64,000 nucleotides of DNA, from the NCBI GenBank assembly GCA_023376005.1, contig CM042181.1, positions 23,325,049-23,389,048 on the forward strand. The letters are read 5' to 3'. The notes under the pieces are model-generated. The model made no database searches and had not been told where the DNA came from. It worked only from the letters and a program-made list of their open reading frames with translations. The stretch comes from Doryteuthis pealeii. Its lineage: Eukaryota; Mollusca; Cephalopoda; Myopsida; Loliginidae. Position numbers and translations under genes: made by a program. Positions 35,640 to 46,043 of the stretch are shown here, piece by piece. Numbering within the stretch: the first letter of the stretch is position 1; every line of letters starts with the position of its first letter.

Positions 35640-35709
35640 ATCATAAATTTAGATTTAAAAAAAAAAATATCTGCAATGATTTTTATCTCAAATGAATTTC
35701 TGCAGAACT
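35640..35709 (+). mobile_element. Family H fragment, left of the solo LTR
   Basis: ATGATTTTTATCTCAAATGA then ATTTCTGCAGAACT. It continues at 36565 after the LTR. Confidence 0.6.
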
Positions 35710-36564
35710 TGTAGGGACCCGGTTTGTTTGGTGAGTGTTTAGTTGAGGAGTTGAAGAAGATCCGAGTTATGGGTCCCCACAATTTAAATGTATAAACTAC
35801 GGAAATGAAGTTTCCGTAGAAAACAAAAGAAGACACAATTGATAAAAGAAACAAACTTTATATACATTAATTTATAATTGGTGTATTCAATTGTTCTTTC
35901 AGGGTGTTACAGACTGTATGTGTCTGTACGTAGTTGTGTGTGACAAGTGTGACATGTATTGTTATATTTGTGCGATTGGTTGTGTCAACATTTGTAGCAG
36001 TTTTGTCTGTGATTGAAACTTGTGATTGAAATTTGTTGTTGAGCGAGAGAAAGATAAAATTGGAACGAAAATATGAGACCAACCTGATATATCATTTTGT
36101 ATCTTTGGGCAGTGACTTCTCCCCATTATGTCGATGTTGGGGGAGAACTTTCGGTCCTACTGTCGAGTTAGAGGGCATTCGCCCCAACTCTGTCGAGTTG
36201 GGAAGAGCGTAAGCTCCCACTGTCTGTTGTTTTTCAGCTCTATGGGCCTTTTTATAATTTTCTTTTTGTCAATGTCTTCGTGAACATTAAGCTAAAATAT
36301 TCATCAAATATCCGGTGATTTGCAATGATGCAATATCGAATGATTTTGGTACATTCCGAGGGCGTACATATTTTCCCATGGAATTTAAACCATTGTTTCT
36401 ATTGTTCCTAAAATATTTCCAGACTAATATTATTTCGATTATCTTTTGTTTACCTAATTCTAAACTCATGACATACAATTGTAAAACTAGTTATTTAAGA
36501 AAACTTAATTATTTTAATTTATTCAATTCCACATGCCGTAAAAATATAGGGGCCGATCCCTATA
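35710..36564. mobile_element. Solo LTR, 855 bp
   Basis: It begins TGTAGGGACCCGG and ends CCGATCCCTATA, matching inverted termini of LTR type (TGTAGGGA/TCCCTACA, one base changed). It is flanked on both sides by AACT (35706-35709 and 36565-36568), a 4 bp target duplication. The uninterrupted paralogue is at 33627-33650. There is no internal gag-pol, so the retrovirus-like body was lost by LTR recombination. The superfamily is not determined; 4 bp duplications are common in Ty3/Gypsy. Confidence 0.8.
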
Positions 36565-36640
36565 AACTAAAAATATTTCTTTAATCTGGTTGGGTTGCAA
36601 TGATAACTATTTCTTTTCATAGCATTTCTCATGATTTTGG
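36565..36640 (+). mobile_element. Family H fragment, right of the solo LTR
   Basis: AACTAAAAATATTTC then GGTTGCAATGATAACTATTT, continuous with 35640-35709 once the LTR is removed. Confidence 0.6.
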
Positions 36641-36686
36641 AGTTTATTTGCCAGCGCCCATCTTCTCTCCAAACACTAATATAGTC

Positions 36687-37261
36687 CTGTCGGGTGGGGC
36701 TTTAGAATACACCAATTGCACCTCTGCAGAGGGGTAAGACCCCCCCCCCATTGGACCACCTGTTGGTCATGAGTGGTTACCCGTGATGCTTAAGGACAAA
36801 ACCCTAGTGGCTGAGCAGTCTGACATGCAACACTGCCTTACTAAAGCTAGACCGGTGGTTGGAGAGGCCCCTTCCAATCAATCAGTTGGTCATGTCAAGC
36901 CCTAGCACCTATATGATTGTCCTGACCCTATTGCCTTGATGACAAACCCCAATCCTTCTTAATATATATGCGCTAAAGGAGATGGCTGAGGGTCTTCATG
37001 TCCTGGGAATGACGTTAAGCTCTATCTGATGGTGAGGTTTGGAGAATGTGGAGCACCCCTTCACCACCATTGCTCCCTGGTCCACTCTGACCCAGAGTGG
37101 TAGTACCTTTTTTAGGGTCCCATCTATGGGTTAAATAGGAAAAATGTGTTTAGAAAAAGAAATTGTGTATCCATTAAGAATGAATTTATTCAAAAACAAA
37201 TTGTCGGCATTAAATGACCCACTGAGATTGATATGCCATAAAACAAATCAAACCAAACCAA
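36687..37261 (+). mobile_element. Family A retroposon, near full length
   Basis: The sense strand starts CCTGTCGGGTGGGGCTTTAG, runs through CACCTCTGCAGAGGGGTAAG and CATGTCCTGGGAATGACGTT, and ends in the A-rich tail CCATAAAACAAATCAAACC. The head has no clear A/B box, so its RNA polymerase is unknown. Confidence 0.65.
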
Positions 37262-37539
37262 ATACTATATCGTAATTTCATTTTTTTAAAAAAATCTGAC
37301 AAAAAATTGTGATGGTTAAACATCATCCAATTCCAAATGTCACACATTATATATTAAAATAATTCTGAGACTCATCTTCTATTAAGGGCATAGTGTTTTT
37401 TTTTTTTTTGTGTTTTTTGCTTATCTTATACTCTTTGAAGGAACCTGCATCAACTTTTGTTACATAATTATGGGATCCCTAATGCTTTTATAAGGTATTG
37501 TAGAAATCATAATAGCGATTAGTACAGTTGATGGCCTTG

Positions 37540-37800
37540 AGGGTGAGTGACAGCGTTTGACCTCACTCTGACCTTGCTTTCTGGGGATAGACTGTGAGAA
37601 CCGGAACCCCCGATAGAAAGCCCTCTTCCGGTTTAAGGAGTAAGCAACTCAGTTAGTCAGGTAGAACTTAGAAGCTGAGCTAGCAACATGTAAGCCTCAT
37701 CTGCGCAGATTGTCTGGGTGGGGATTTGGAATAAAGTAACATCAACCTAAATCGAAGTCTTGTGTTTATTACCAAAAACTAACAATGACACAGGGCTTCT
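37540..37800 (+). repeat. Possible LTR 3' portion
   Basis: GGAATAAAGTAACATC (AATAAA signal) is followed by GTCTTGTGTTTATTACC and ACTAACA, then GGGCTTCTGATAAGG, as in an LTR end followed by a leader. No second LTR or RT was found. The rest of 37262-38180 shows nothing recognisable. Confidence 0.3.
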
Positions 37801-38189
37801 GATAAGGAATGATCCCCAACAGAAACCAGACCCGGAATCCTCAATAGAAGACCAGACGAGACCTTAGAAGATATACCAGACCAAGATAGATGATAGACGA
37901 TCAGAATAGCAAAGCTGGACAGAAGAATAGACAACCAGAGTAAGAAGTAAGAAAGGTATATAATGTTGTATGCTGATTTGGTATCGTGAAAAGATCAGTA
38001 TATAACACTTTTATTGGTAGTGATTTTGCATCCAAAGATCAAAAAAGAAAAAAAAACCCTCCTCGATTTAGTTTTGTGTCTTGTAATTGTGCGTACAATT
38101 ACAAGAATATTGATAAAGATTACCCTCTTTGATTTTTGCAATGCAAACTAACGTGTAAGATTTATCCTCGGGGAAAAAATTAATATTTC

Positions 38190-39150
38190 ATGTTTTCGGC
38201 TGTTCGAAGCAAAATACTGTTTAACTCTTAACATCTTGTTGGGAATTTTCTAAGTCCAGAGTCCCATTTCTCTAAGGATTTATCACTAAATGGCTAAAAA
38301 ATGGTCTTTTCATTTAAAGTTACCTGTTATTTCCCTTAAATCAAAGACTTCTAAATGTTTAATATTACATTTAAACAAAGGCTATCATTTGGTGTAGATT
38401 AAGAAAATGAATGTGACTTCTGGCCGGGTGGAATGAGGTGGTATAGGATGCTAAGAGTTAAAACGCTATAAAAAATAATTCACTAGATAAAAACATATAG
38501 AAATTACAAAACCCCAACCCCTTTTTATCATATGGGTGCTAGAAGGCGGTGGCTGCGGGTCTACATGTCCTGGGAATGACGTTAAACTCTATCTGATGGT
38601 GAGGCTCTAGTTTTGGAGGTTTGGTGAATGTGGAGCCCCCCATTCATCACCATTGCTCCTTGGTCCACTCTGACCCGGAGTGGTAGTACCTATTAGGGTC
38701 CCATCTATGGGTTAAATAGAAAAATGTATCTATAAAAAAATTGTATTATCCATTAAGAATTGATTTATTTCAAAACTTTATCGGTATTAAATGACCCAGT
38801 GAGGTTGATATGCCGTAAAACAAAACAAACTAAACCAAATAGAAATTGCATATTTAGAAATATTATTTTCTTTTCTTTCCAACCATATAAATATTTTTAA
38901 GATTGGATCAGAAATACTGGTGAAATTGTGAGTTGAACCAATTAAGGTGCAAATTTGTCAATGTCCACCAATTTCAACAAAAGTGCCAGTAATGCTATTA
39001 CATGATACCACTTTTCAACAGTTAAATCCTAAAATTGTATCTTGAATTCACTACAATTTTACCATTGGCCATATTTCATTCTAGTAATTGTCCAGAATAC
39101 TTGACTGAGGAAATGATTGCAGTAATATATTAAAAATATTTTTTATAGAG
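38190..39150 (+). mobile_element. Helitron-related element (family H) split by family A
   Basis: TTCGAAGCAAAATACTG and AAAAAATAATTCACTAGATA match 13560-13612. After the family A insertion (38515-38838) the match resumes with TATTTAGAAATATTATTTTC and TTTTCTTTCCAACCATATAA, then the TTTTACCATTGGCCATATTT segment. Confidence 0.5.
38515..38838 (+). mobile_element. Family A retroposon with 11 bp target duplication
   Basis: It is bounded by ATAGAAATTAC (left, near 38496-38506) and ATAGAAATTGC (right, near 38839-38849), one mismatch. The left end is truncated within the family (AACCCCTTTTTATCATATGG). The right end has the A-rich tail GCCGTAAAACAAAACAAAC. This fixes its orientation as a 5'-truncated retroposon. 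Confidence 0.7.
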
Positions 39151-39470
39151 ATGTAATTCTTACATTCACCATCCAGATAAAAAGTTTAACTCTCTGTCTA
39201 CCAAATTTCCCCCACGGCTAATACCAAATTTTTTTTAGTATTTTTTACCTGTATGATGGAATATTTCAAAGTTCACTATCTATTCACCTCAGAACTCATT
39301 CTATTCAAATAAAGTCCTATTATTATTGGAATCTGAGTCCTTTTGAAAGACCTACTGCCAGCAGCTTACGGTAGGATTACAGTCGTGGGATATTTCAAAG
39401 TTCGCTATCTATTCACCTCAGAACTCCTTCTATTCAAATAAGGTCTCATTATTATTGTTCATGTAGTGAC
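39150..39470. repeat. Direct repeat of about 120 bp
   Basis: GGGATATTTCAAAGTTCGCT and CTATTCACCTCAGAACTC occur twice (near 39258 and 39388). The sequence from 39470 to 39800 shows nothing else. Confidence 0.5.
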
Positions 39471-39799
39471 GTGTAATCAGGAAGAAAGCTAGTTTGCAAA
39501 ACGAATTAAATTAAAAAAATAAATACAATAGGCGAATTAAAAAGACAAATTAAAATCATTTTGTTAAAATTTGCAATCAAGTAAAAAAAAACTGGCACAT
39601 TCAATCTCTCTTTACATTCACAGAGATAACTAACATATATAAGGAGTGGTTAGGGGTTGATATGAAGGAGAGAAGGACAGAAAGAAATAGTCGAGGCAAA
39701 CAGCTTGTAGCCTAGTTTAGAAATTATTCAATAATTCTGTTTACTTTTCATCTTGAATGATAATCTTAGCAACAGTTTCTAGACATGAGGTGTTAAAAA

Positions 39800-39862
<63 letters not shown>

Positions 39863-39867
<5 letters not shown>

Positions 39868-40208
39868 GGATATGGGCTTAATTGAAGTCGTACCTAATTT
39901 TGAAAATTAATTAGTTAATAATTAATGAATTTTAGGCGGGCATATATGTTCAAATGTAAGGCTAAACGAATCGAGAAAATGTCAATCCCTGAATGTACAT
40001 TTCGACCTATTAGGTCTCATCAGCAAGGTTATAGACATGGGAGACTGCTCCGTGTGTGACTCGAAACCTTGACTGTCAAGCTGACAGGCGAATCTTGATT
40101 TGTTTAGCCTTACAGTTGAACATATATGCCCGCCTAAAATTCATTAATTATTAACTAATTAATTTTCAAAATTAGGTACGACTTCAATTAAGCACATATC
40201 CTCCAAAA
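39863..40208. mobile_element. Fold-back element with a hammerhead in its loop
   Basis: Arms of about 105 bp (39863-39967 and 40102-40208) share GTCGTACCTAATTTTGAAAA and GGCGGGCATATATGTTCAA in opposite orientation. The loop contains the hammerhead at 39987-40028. TA microsatellites flank it (39812-39859 and 40260-40291). Confidence 0.8.
39987..40028 (-). ncRNA. Hammerhead ribozyme (canonical core)
   Basis: The minus strand reads helix I CCTTG, CTGATGA, helix II GACC-TAATA-GGTC, GAAA, and helix III TGT/ACA (closed by A15.1-U16.1). Cleavage position UU and helix I return CAGGG follow. The helix I strands pair over five bases including one GU. Helix III is a tiny palindrome, as in hammerheads reported from Penelope-like elements and animal retrozymes, which often work as dimers. 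All invariant core bases are present. Self-cleavage has not been shown. Confidence 0.78.
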
Positions 40209-40256
40209 ATTGTCGGCTTAAAGCCATATAAAAATAAACACGTTTGTTTACTTAAC

Positions 40257-40259
<3 letters not shown>

Positions 40260-40291
<32 letters not shown>
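40260..40291. repeat. (TA)n microsatellite
   Basis: Separates the two adjacent fold-back elements. A longer TA run at 40539-40617 closes the cluster. Confidence 0.9.
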
Positions 40292-40294
<3 letters not shown>

Positions 40295-40500
40295 GTAAAA
40301 TGTAAGGAATGAAAGAACAAAACTTGGACAAAAATGTGTAGTATATTTCGCTGGGGTATTGAACCCGGCTGCCTCAGCTTTTATTGAATTATTCAGATCA
40401 TATTCAATAAAAGCTGATGAAGCTGGGTTCATAACCCCAGCGAAATATACTACACATTTTTGTCTGAGTTTTGTTCTTTTATTCCTTACATTTTACCTCA
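40291..40500. mobile_element. Second fold-back element with hammerhead-like cores
   Basis: Arms 40291-40384 and 40403-40500 share GAGGTAAAATGTAAGGAAT and TGTGTAGTATATTTCGCTGG in opposite orientation. The right arm carries an intact core. The left arm (minus strand) reads CTGAGGC, with the last core A lost. Confidence 0.75.
40406..40483 (+). ncRNA. Hammerhead-ribozyme-like motif
   Basis: AATAAAAG (helix I), CTGATGA, an extra A, helix II GCTGGG-TTCATAAC-CCCAGC, then GAAA. Further on, GTT^CTTTTATT at 40473-40483 gives a perfect 8-base helix I partner after a valid cleavage triplet. Helix III would be long and poorly paired. The extra A before helix II is non-canonical, so activity is uncertain. 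Confidence 0.55.
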
Positions 40501-40532
40501 TTCTGTTGGATTCATTCCAACCGCTTTTTCCT

Positions 40533-40612
<80 letters not shown>

Positions 40613-40617
<5 letters not shown>

Positions 40618-40772
40618 TTAACAACACGAGCAGGATGTGACACAAGGTTCATTTCTTAAGCAGAGTTTAACAGGATTGAATTCAAACTGTTTGCCTAACC
40701 AAGGTTAACGAGCCAATCTATCCTACTATTTACCCATAGCTGTAGGGAAGATAGTTGGATTCATACCAATTA
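40613..40772 (-). mobile_element. tRNA-derived SINE, family T2, 3' part
   Basis: The minus strand reads GAATCCAACTATCTTCCC, the CTATGGGTAAATAGTAGG segment and the tail CTCGTGTTGTTAAATATATA. The Pol III boxes are lost. Confidence 0.7.
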
Positions 40773-40866
40773 ATTAATAATTCATCACTTATTTCTGGTC
40801 CAATTTTTAAAACATTTATATGGTTGGAAAGAAAATAAAATAATCTTTCTAAATATGTAACTTTTA
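40773..40866 (-). mobile_element. Helitron-related fragment
   Basis: The minus strand contains TTTTCTTTCCAACCATATAA and matches 13620-13710. Confidence 0.4.
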
Positions 40867-40924
40867 TGTGTTGACAAAAATCAAGAGGAGCTATTTCAAC
40901 CAGAAACGATGATTTGAAATTTCA

Positions 40925-41240
40925 TTACATATAAATCCTACTGTTGTCTTTACAATATATAGTACAAAAATATACAATAACAATCAATATAATACTTAAT
41001 ACACATATAATTTGTAAGTATTTAATTTTATAGAAACTTTCAAACTCAGGAACCTTCATGTTGTAATTAGGAGCCTTTACAGAAGTTCGAACTGATCCCT
41101 TTAAGTATTCTACAAGCAGGACCCGTAGAATTTCCACAAAATGAAACAAAACTGTTGTCTTTGCAATAGATAGTACAAAAATATACAATAACAATCGATG
41201 CAACACTTAATACACATATAATTTGTAAGTATTTAATTCT
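40925..41240. repeat. Direct repeat, about 235 bp period
   Basis: ACTGTTGTCTTTACAATATA and ATACACATATAATTTGTAAG occur twice (from 40941 and 41151). The 93-codon minus-strand frame over them is a repeat artefact. The spacer contains TTGTAATTAGGAGCCTTTAC, related to 28071-28095. Confidence 0.55.
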
Positions 41241-41499
41241 ACTGAAACTTTAAGATCAATATAGTTGCATAGTGTAAAGTAGGGCAAGGCATGAGATAAA
41301 AAATTACCGAAAAATCTTCTGTAATTTACAATTTCAATATTACAAATAAAACAAACATGTAACTCCTTTTTTCTCAATTCAACTTAATTTTACGTTTAGG
41401 CATTTAAACAATGCAAGACCATTTGGAATATTTCATTTTTAAAATTGGGTGAAATAAAATGGGACAAATAAGTAACTGCGATTAAGTGACACCAGATAA

Positions 41500-41705
41500 T
41501 CTGGATTTACATATTTGCATTGCATTTTGGATGATTTTTAACCAGAGGGTGTTGCAGGATGATAATGGACAGAAGATTTAGGAACAAGTGTATTAATATA
41601 TAGATGCATTGCATCTTGGATGATTTGGAAGGTCTCATTTTTAACTAGAAGGTGTTGCAGGATGATAACGGATGGAAGATTTAAGAACAAGCGTATTAAT
41701 ATATA
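41500..41705 (+). repeat. Dispersed repeat G with internal duplication
   Basis: GTGTTGCAGGATGATAA and GTATTAATATATAGAT occur twice about 116 bp apart. It matches 20535-20725 inverted. Confidence 0.5.
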
Positions 41706-41879
41706 GATTAAAAAAGGAAGATAGCATCAGTTTTACAAGTGAGGAGACCTTACCTGCTCAGAAAATCAGGATTGAAAATCTTACCTGGACTCCAACCAAC
41801 CATCCATCCATCCACACTGGTGAGAAATATGCCAACACAGGATGGGACAGAAGTAATGAGGCAGTCAATAATATTATGT

Positions 41880-42415
41880 CGTTGTTGACGACCCTATTAT
41901 TTCAACCTCACCCTGTATTTCTACCCCACGGTAAATTCACATGCCTATTAAGTAAAGGTGTTGATGAACCTATTACTTCTCTCCCCCTCCTGTATTTCAA
42001 CCATGGGGTAAATTCACATGCCTATTAAGTAAAGGTGTTGATGACCCTATTACTTCTCTCCCCCTCCTGTATTTCAACCATGGGGTAAATTCACATGCCT
42101 ATTAAGTAAAGGTGTTGATGACCCTATTACTTCTACCCCCCATCCTGTATTTTAACCATGGGGTAAATTCACATGCCTATTAAGTAAAGGTGTTGATGAC
42201 CCTATTACTTCTCTCCCCCATCCTGTATTTCAACCATGGGGTAAATTCACATGCCTATTAAGTAAAGGTGTTGATGACCCTATTACTTCTACCCCCCATC
42301 CTGTATTTTAACCATGGGGTAAATTCACATGCCTATTAAGTAAAGGTGTTGATGACCCTATTACTTCTCTCCCCCTCCTGTATTTCAACCATGGGGTAAA
42401 TTCACATGCCTATAG
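41880..42415. repeat. Minisatellite, unit about 78 bp, about 7 copies
   Basis: The unit contains GTAAAGGTGTTGATGACCCT, CCTGTATTTCAACCATGGGG and ATTCACATGCCTATTAA. Two alternating subtypes (TCTCTCCCCC and TCTACCCCCC) indicate a higher-order dimer of about 156 bp in part of the array. Confidence 0.9.
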
Positions 42416-42564
42416 AATTATTTCTGATGTAAAGGTACAGTTAATAGTCGTCTGCTTTGCTACTGAGGCAGACTACTTTTATAATCTATCTCATTTGAAT
42501 ACGATACTACAATTTCTTTTAATAATTTTATTTCTGTGTGTGTGTCTGTTGTATAGCCCTTCTG

Positions 42565-42860
42565 AGTACATAGTCTGAGAAGGGTATCCGTGTCTGGTTC
42601 TCTATTCTTCTTTATGTATTGTGAAATTAGGGATATTCATCATGGGAGATATCCGTGGTTATACCTCCCATATAAAATCTTCAACTTACTTTTGTGTTAC
42701 TGATTTGGTATTTTACTTAACCCTGCTAACTTCTCTTAACTTCTTGTTCTACTCTTTGGTTCTTTATATATTATGAGATGAGAGATATTTATTATGGGAG
42801 ATATCCGTGGTTATACCTCCCATATAAAATCTTCTACTTTTATTTAGCTGGCTGGTATTT
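42565..42860. repeat. Direct repeat, about 150 bp
   Basis: GGGAGATATCCGTGGTTATA then CCTCCCATATAAAATCTTC occur twice (42642 and 42798). The unit itself has a short palindrome (GGGAG/CTCCC). Confidence 0.7.
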
Positions 42861-43330
42861 TACTTTCTTCTGTTTATTGTGTGTAGCTGGGCCGGTTTTC
42901 TACTTTCTGTATTTCTTCTACCTTGGACTGGTTCTGGCTTCTTTTGTTTCGGGCAGTTCTGTTAACTTCTCTTAACTTGTGGTTCTTAAGATATGCCAAG
43001 GTTATCATAGTTTTTATTGCCAAACTCAAGGCATAGGGTGTTTTTGTGATGACATTTTATTCAGCCCTTAATTCCCAGGATTTCTCAACCGTGCTGGAGA
43101 CAAGCTGATCTCTTTACATCATAAGGTCTAATGGCTGACTAACTAACTAAGCCTCCTTTCCCACCATTTATTTGTAACTGGAAATCAAAGTTTTAGTTAA
43201 GGTTATTGCGTGTCTATTATCTAACATTTCAAATTTGAATTCAACAACACCTGAACTCAAATCTGTTTCTACACTAATTGTCCAAAATACGACAGCACGC
43301 CCATTAATATATCGACTAGTCATAAAAATA

Positions 43331-43973
43331 CGAAGTATGTCACAAAAGAAAAATGCATTGGAAATGATTTTTATTATAAAAATGCATTGGAAATGATTTT
43401 TTACTATAAAAATGCATTGGACAATGATTTTTTACTATAAAAATGCATTGGACAATGATTTTTACTATAAAAGGTTGATCGCATTCTTTGATGTGAAGGC
43501 CATCGTCCACTGCGAGTTCTTGTCACAGGGGCAGACAATCAACCAGCATGTCTACAAGGAGATACTGATGCATTTGCTTTGTTCAGTGTGTGAGAAAAGG
43601 CAAGAGATGTGGCAGGACAATTCGTGGGTGCTTCACCATGACAACGCACCTGTCCACACTGCCCTGAATATCCGTGAGTTCCTGGCCGAGAAGAACATCA
43701 CTGTGCTGAAGCAACCTCCCTACTCGCCTAGTTCCATGTGATTTTTTTTCTCTCTTCCCCAAGCTCAAGAGGGTCATCAAAGGAACCCATTTTGAGGATG
43801 TGCATGACATCAAAAAAGCTGTGACGACAAAGCTACCAAAAATCCGTGGGGAAAGCTTCCAGGGGTGTGTGCAAGTGTGGCAGAGAAGGATGGAAACGTG
43901 CATTAGACTCCAGGGGATAACTTGTGGTTTGTAGTTTGGATTTTAAATAAATTTTTTGTGACACCAGTCCTCG
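43331..43973 (+). mobile_element. Deleted mariner element with TA target duplication
   Basis: TIRs GTATGTCACAAAAG (left) and CTTTTGTGACACCAG-like (right, read inverted) lie next to TA at 43329-43330 and 43974-43975. The internal frame keeps the second half of a DD34D transposase: LSQGQTINQHVYKEIL, WVLHHDNAPVHTALNIREFL, EKNITVLKQPPYSPSS. After a shift it reads CDFF, FPKLKRVIKGTHFED and WQRRMETCIRLQG. The second catalytic Asp (HHDN) and the third (CDFF) are visible, but about 5 bases are missing between them. The N-terminal DNA-binding half is deleted. Confidence 0.85.
43348..43470. repeat. Short tandem repeat of about 30 bp inside the mariner remnant
   Basis: AAAAATGCATTGGAAATGAT and its variant with GGACAATGAT occur four times exactly where the transposase N-terminal half is missing. 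Confidence 0.85.
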
Positions 43974-44607
43974 TAGGCTTAGGCTTCAGCACTTAACAGT
44001 AAGCCAAGTGTATATTGTTGAAAGCAAAAGAATATTTAACCGGTTTATGCGGTGGTGACAAAAATAGCTTAGTTCTGTTGGTGTTTCAGGTGCTGAGCAA
44101 TAAACCCAGCTCTCATCTTTTTTAGATGAGTGAAAGGTAATGCCTTTTCCTTGGAAATGAGTTGATTAATTTCAGCCTTAACCCCAACATAAAAGGAGGG
44201 TCCATTCTATCAAAAGTATTGTAGGTTAAAAAAAATTGGTTGGTTGTGTTCTGCCTACTTACATACTTACATACATCCATTGACTCCTCTCTGAATCTAT
44301 TTCTTCTTTCCTTCTTTCCCACCTCGTCCAACATCACTATAAACTCTGAGGATTATGTGATTAGCTGCATGTACACCCCTACCTCACCCTCGGTGCGTAC
44401 GTGACAAGGATCACGTATCCAACAAAGACTCTTTCCTGCGTATTTGGACAATTCGGCAGTTCTTTCCAAAACAGGAAGACAATACCATGCATATCTGACT
44501 GCTCTCTGATATTTTTCTACTGCTGAGGTCTGTTAAGAACTTTTGAACTTTTCATCCCTTTTATCATCCTGTTAGATTGTTTGTGTTTTATGTTCAATAT
44601 ATATAAA

Positions 44608-44864
44608 TAAAAGTAAAGTCGTTGGGGTGGCCTAATGTCGGTATCAGCCAATCAGCGAGGGAGTCTATCCCCTTTTCACTAGTGCTAGACCAAGGAGATT
44701 GTTTTTTTTAGCATCTGAGGTGGAGCGCCACATTTACTATCAGCTCCTTACTTTACTGCACAAATCCCTGTGCTACTCATACGCTGAGTTGGCGAGGGTT
44801 GGTATTGAACTAGGAACCTTGTGGTTTCTAGCCGAACACCCTACCGACTGAGCTAAACCGGCCC
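44608..44864 (-). mobile_element. tRNA-derived SINE, family T1
   Basis: The minus strand reads GGGCCGGTTTAGCTCAGTCG (A box) and AGTTCAATACCAACCC (B box region), then the family body ending CCCAACGACTTTACTTTTAT. Confidence 0.85.
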
Positions 44865-45191
44865 TTTCAATCTGTTAAATCTATTGTCTTCAGTTTTTCC
44901 CTTTTTTGTTGTTTTCATTCAATTGTTTGATGTCCTCAAAGACTGTTTGGTTAAGCTATCTGCCCGACCTTCGCAGACAAGAGAAGGCAAAATAGGTTGG
45001 TTGTTTTATTTTTACGGCATATTAATCCATCAGGTCATTTAATGCCAAATCAAGTCATTTTTAATAAACAAAGAACTCCTCTTGTTTACAGTATCTGCGT
45101 TTGCTTAAAGGCTCAGCCAATTTAGTATTAAACAATCGCTGCTTAACTTTGGTGATTGTGGGTTATTTAATGCCAAAGTCATCCTTGTAGT

Positions 45192-45425
45192 TGGAGGTGT
45201 GTGGTTTAATGGTTATAGTCGTAGGAAATGAACTTGTTGACCCGAGTTCAAATCCTGGACGAAACTACAGTTCCCATAGTGCTAATACCCTTGGAAAAGG
45301 TATGAATCCTACTCTCCCTCCAGCCATAGGTAAAATAGTAGGGCAGATTGGGCTCTTTAACCTTGGTTAGGAAACCAGTCTAGGAGAAGGAAAACTCTGA
45401 ATTCAAACCTGTTAAATCCGCTTGG
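45192..45425 (+). mobile_element. tRNA-derived SINE, family T2
   Basis: GTGTGGTTTAATGGTTATAG and GAGTTCAAATCCTGGACG, followed by the family body. The tail is replaced by CGCTTGGGGTGGTCACTACT. Confidence 0.75.
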
Positions 45426-46043
45426 GGTGGTCACTACTAGAATAGGCTCAGTCCTAAATAATGATCAATTTCACTATTTTTATTTTCATTTTTTTGTAAA
45501 AGAACAGCAGTGGTACAATTTAACCCATAACTGGGGGAGGGGTAAGTAGATTTGGACCTTTCCTGAGGGTATTACTCCAAAAGTGAATGTGATACTGTGA
45601 CTGGAGTTTGAACTCGCTTACTATGTTGTTAGAGTTGAATATGTTAGCCACGATACAATGGGGTCTACCCCTCTAATTATAGAGTACTTCCTTTTATTTA
45701 TATTATTTATTTAAATATAAATTCTATAAGATGTGACTTAATAGCTGCCAATGTGGCATTTAAGTATCTTTAAAATCTTCAGTAACAAATGATTGGCGTC
45801 TGAATATACATTTTGTATATAATTTGTGTACACACATATGCATTAAGTTTTTTTTTTTTTTGACTGTTTAAAACTTTTACAGGTCTTAACATGTACGAAC
45901 ATGTTTTTTTGTCTTTTTTTTTTTTTTTTTTTCCAGAAACGTTTTCTCAGTAATTATTAGTTTAAACACGTCTGAATACAAACAATTTTTTTCTGTGGGC
46001 TGTGGTTATAATTTTCTTAATTTTTTTTATTTATTTAACTTGG

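Noticed and set aside
41672..42028. 118-codon frame containing HTGEKY, resembling a C2H2 zinc-finger linker
   Set aside because: No Cys pair or His pair at zinc-finger spacing; the frame runs into a minisatellite. Chance match.
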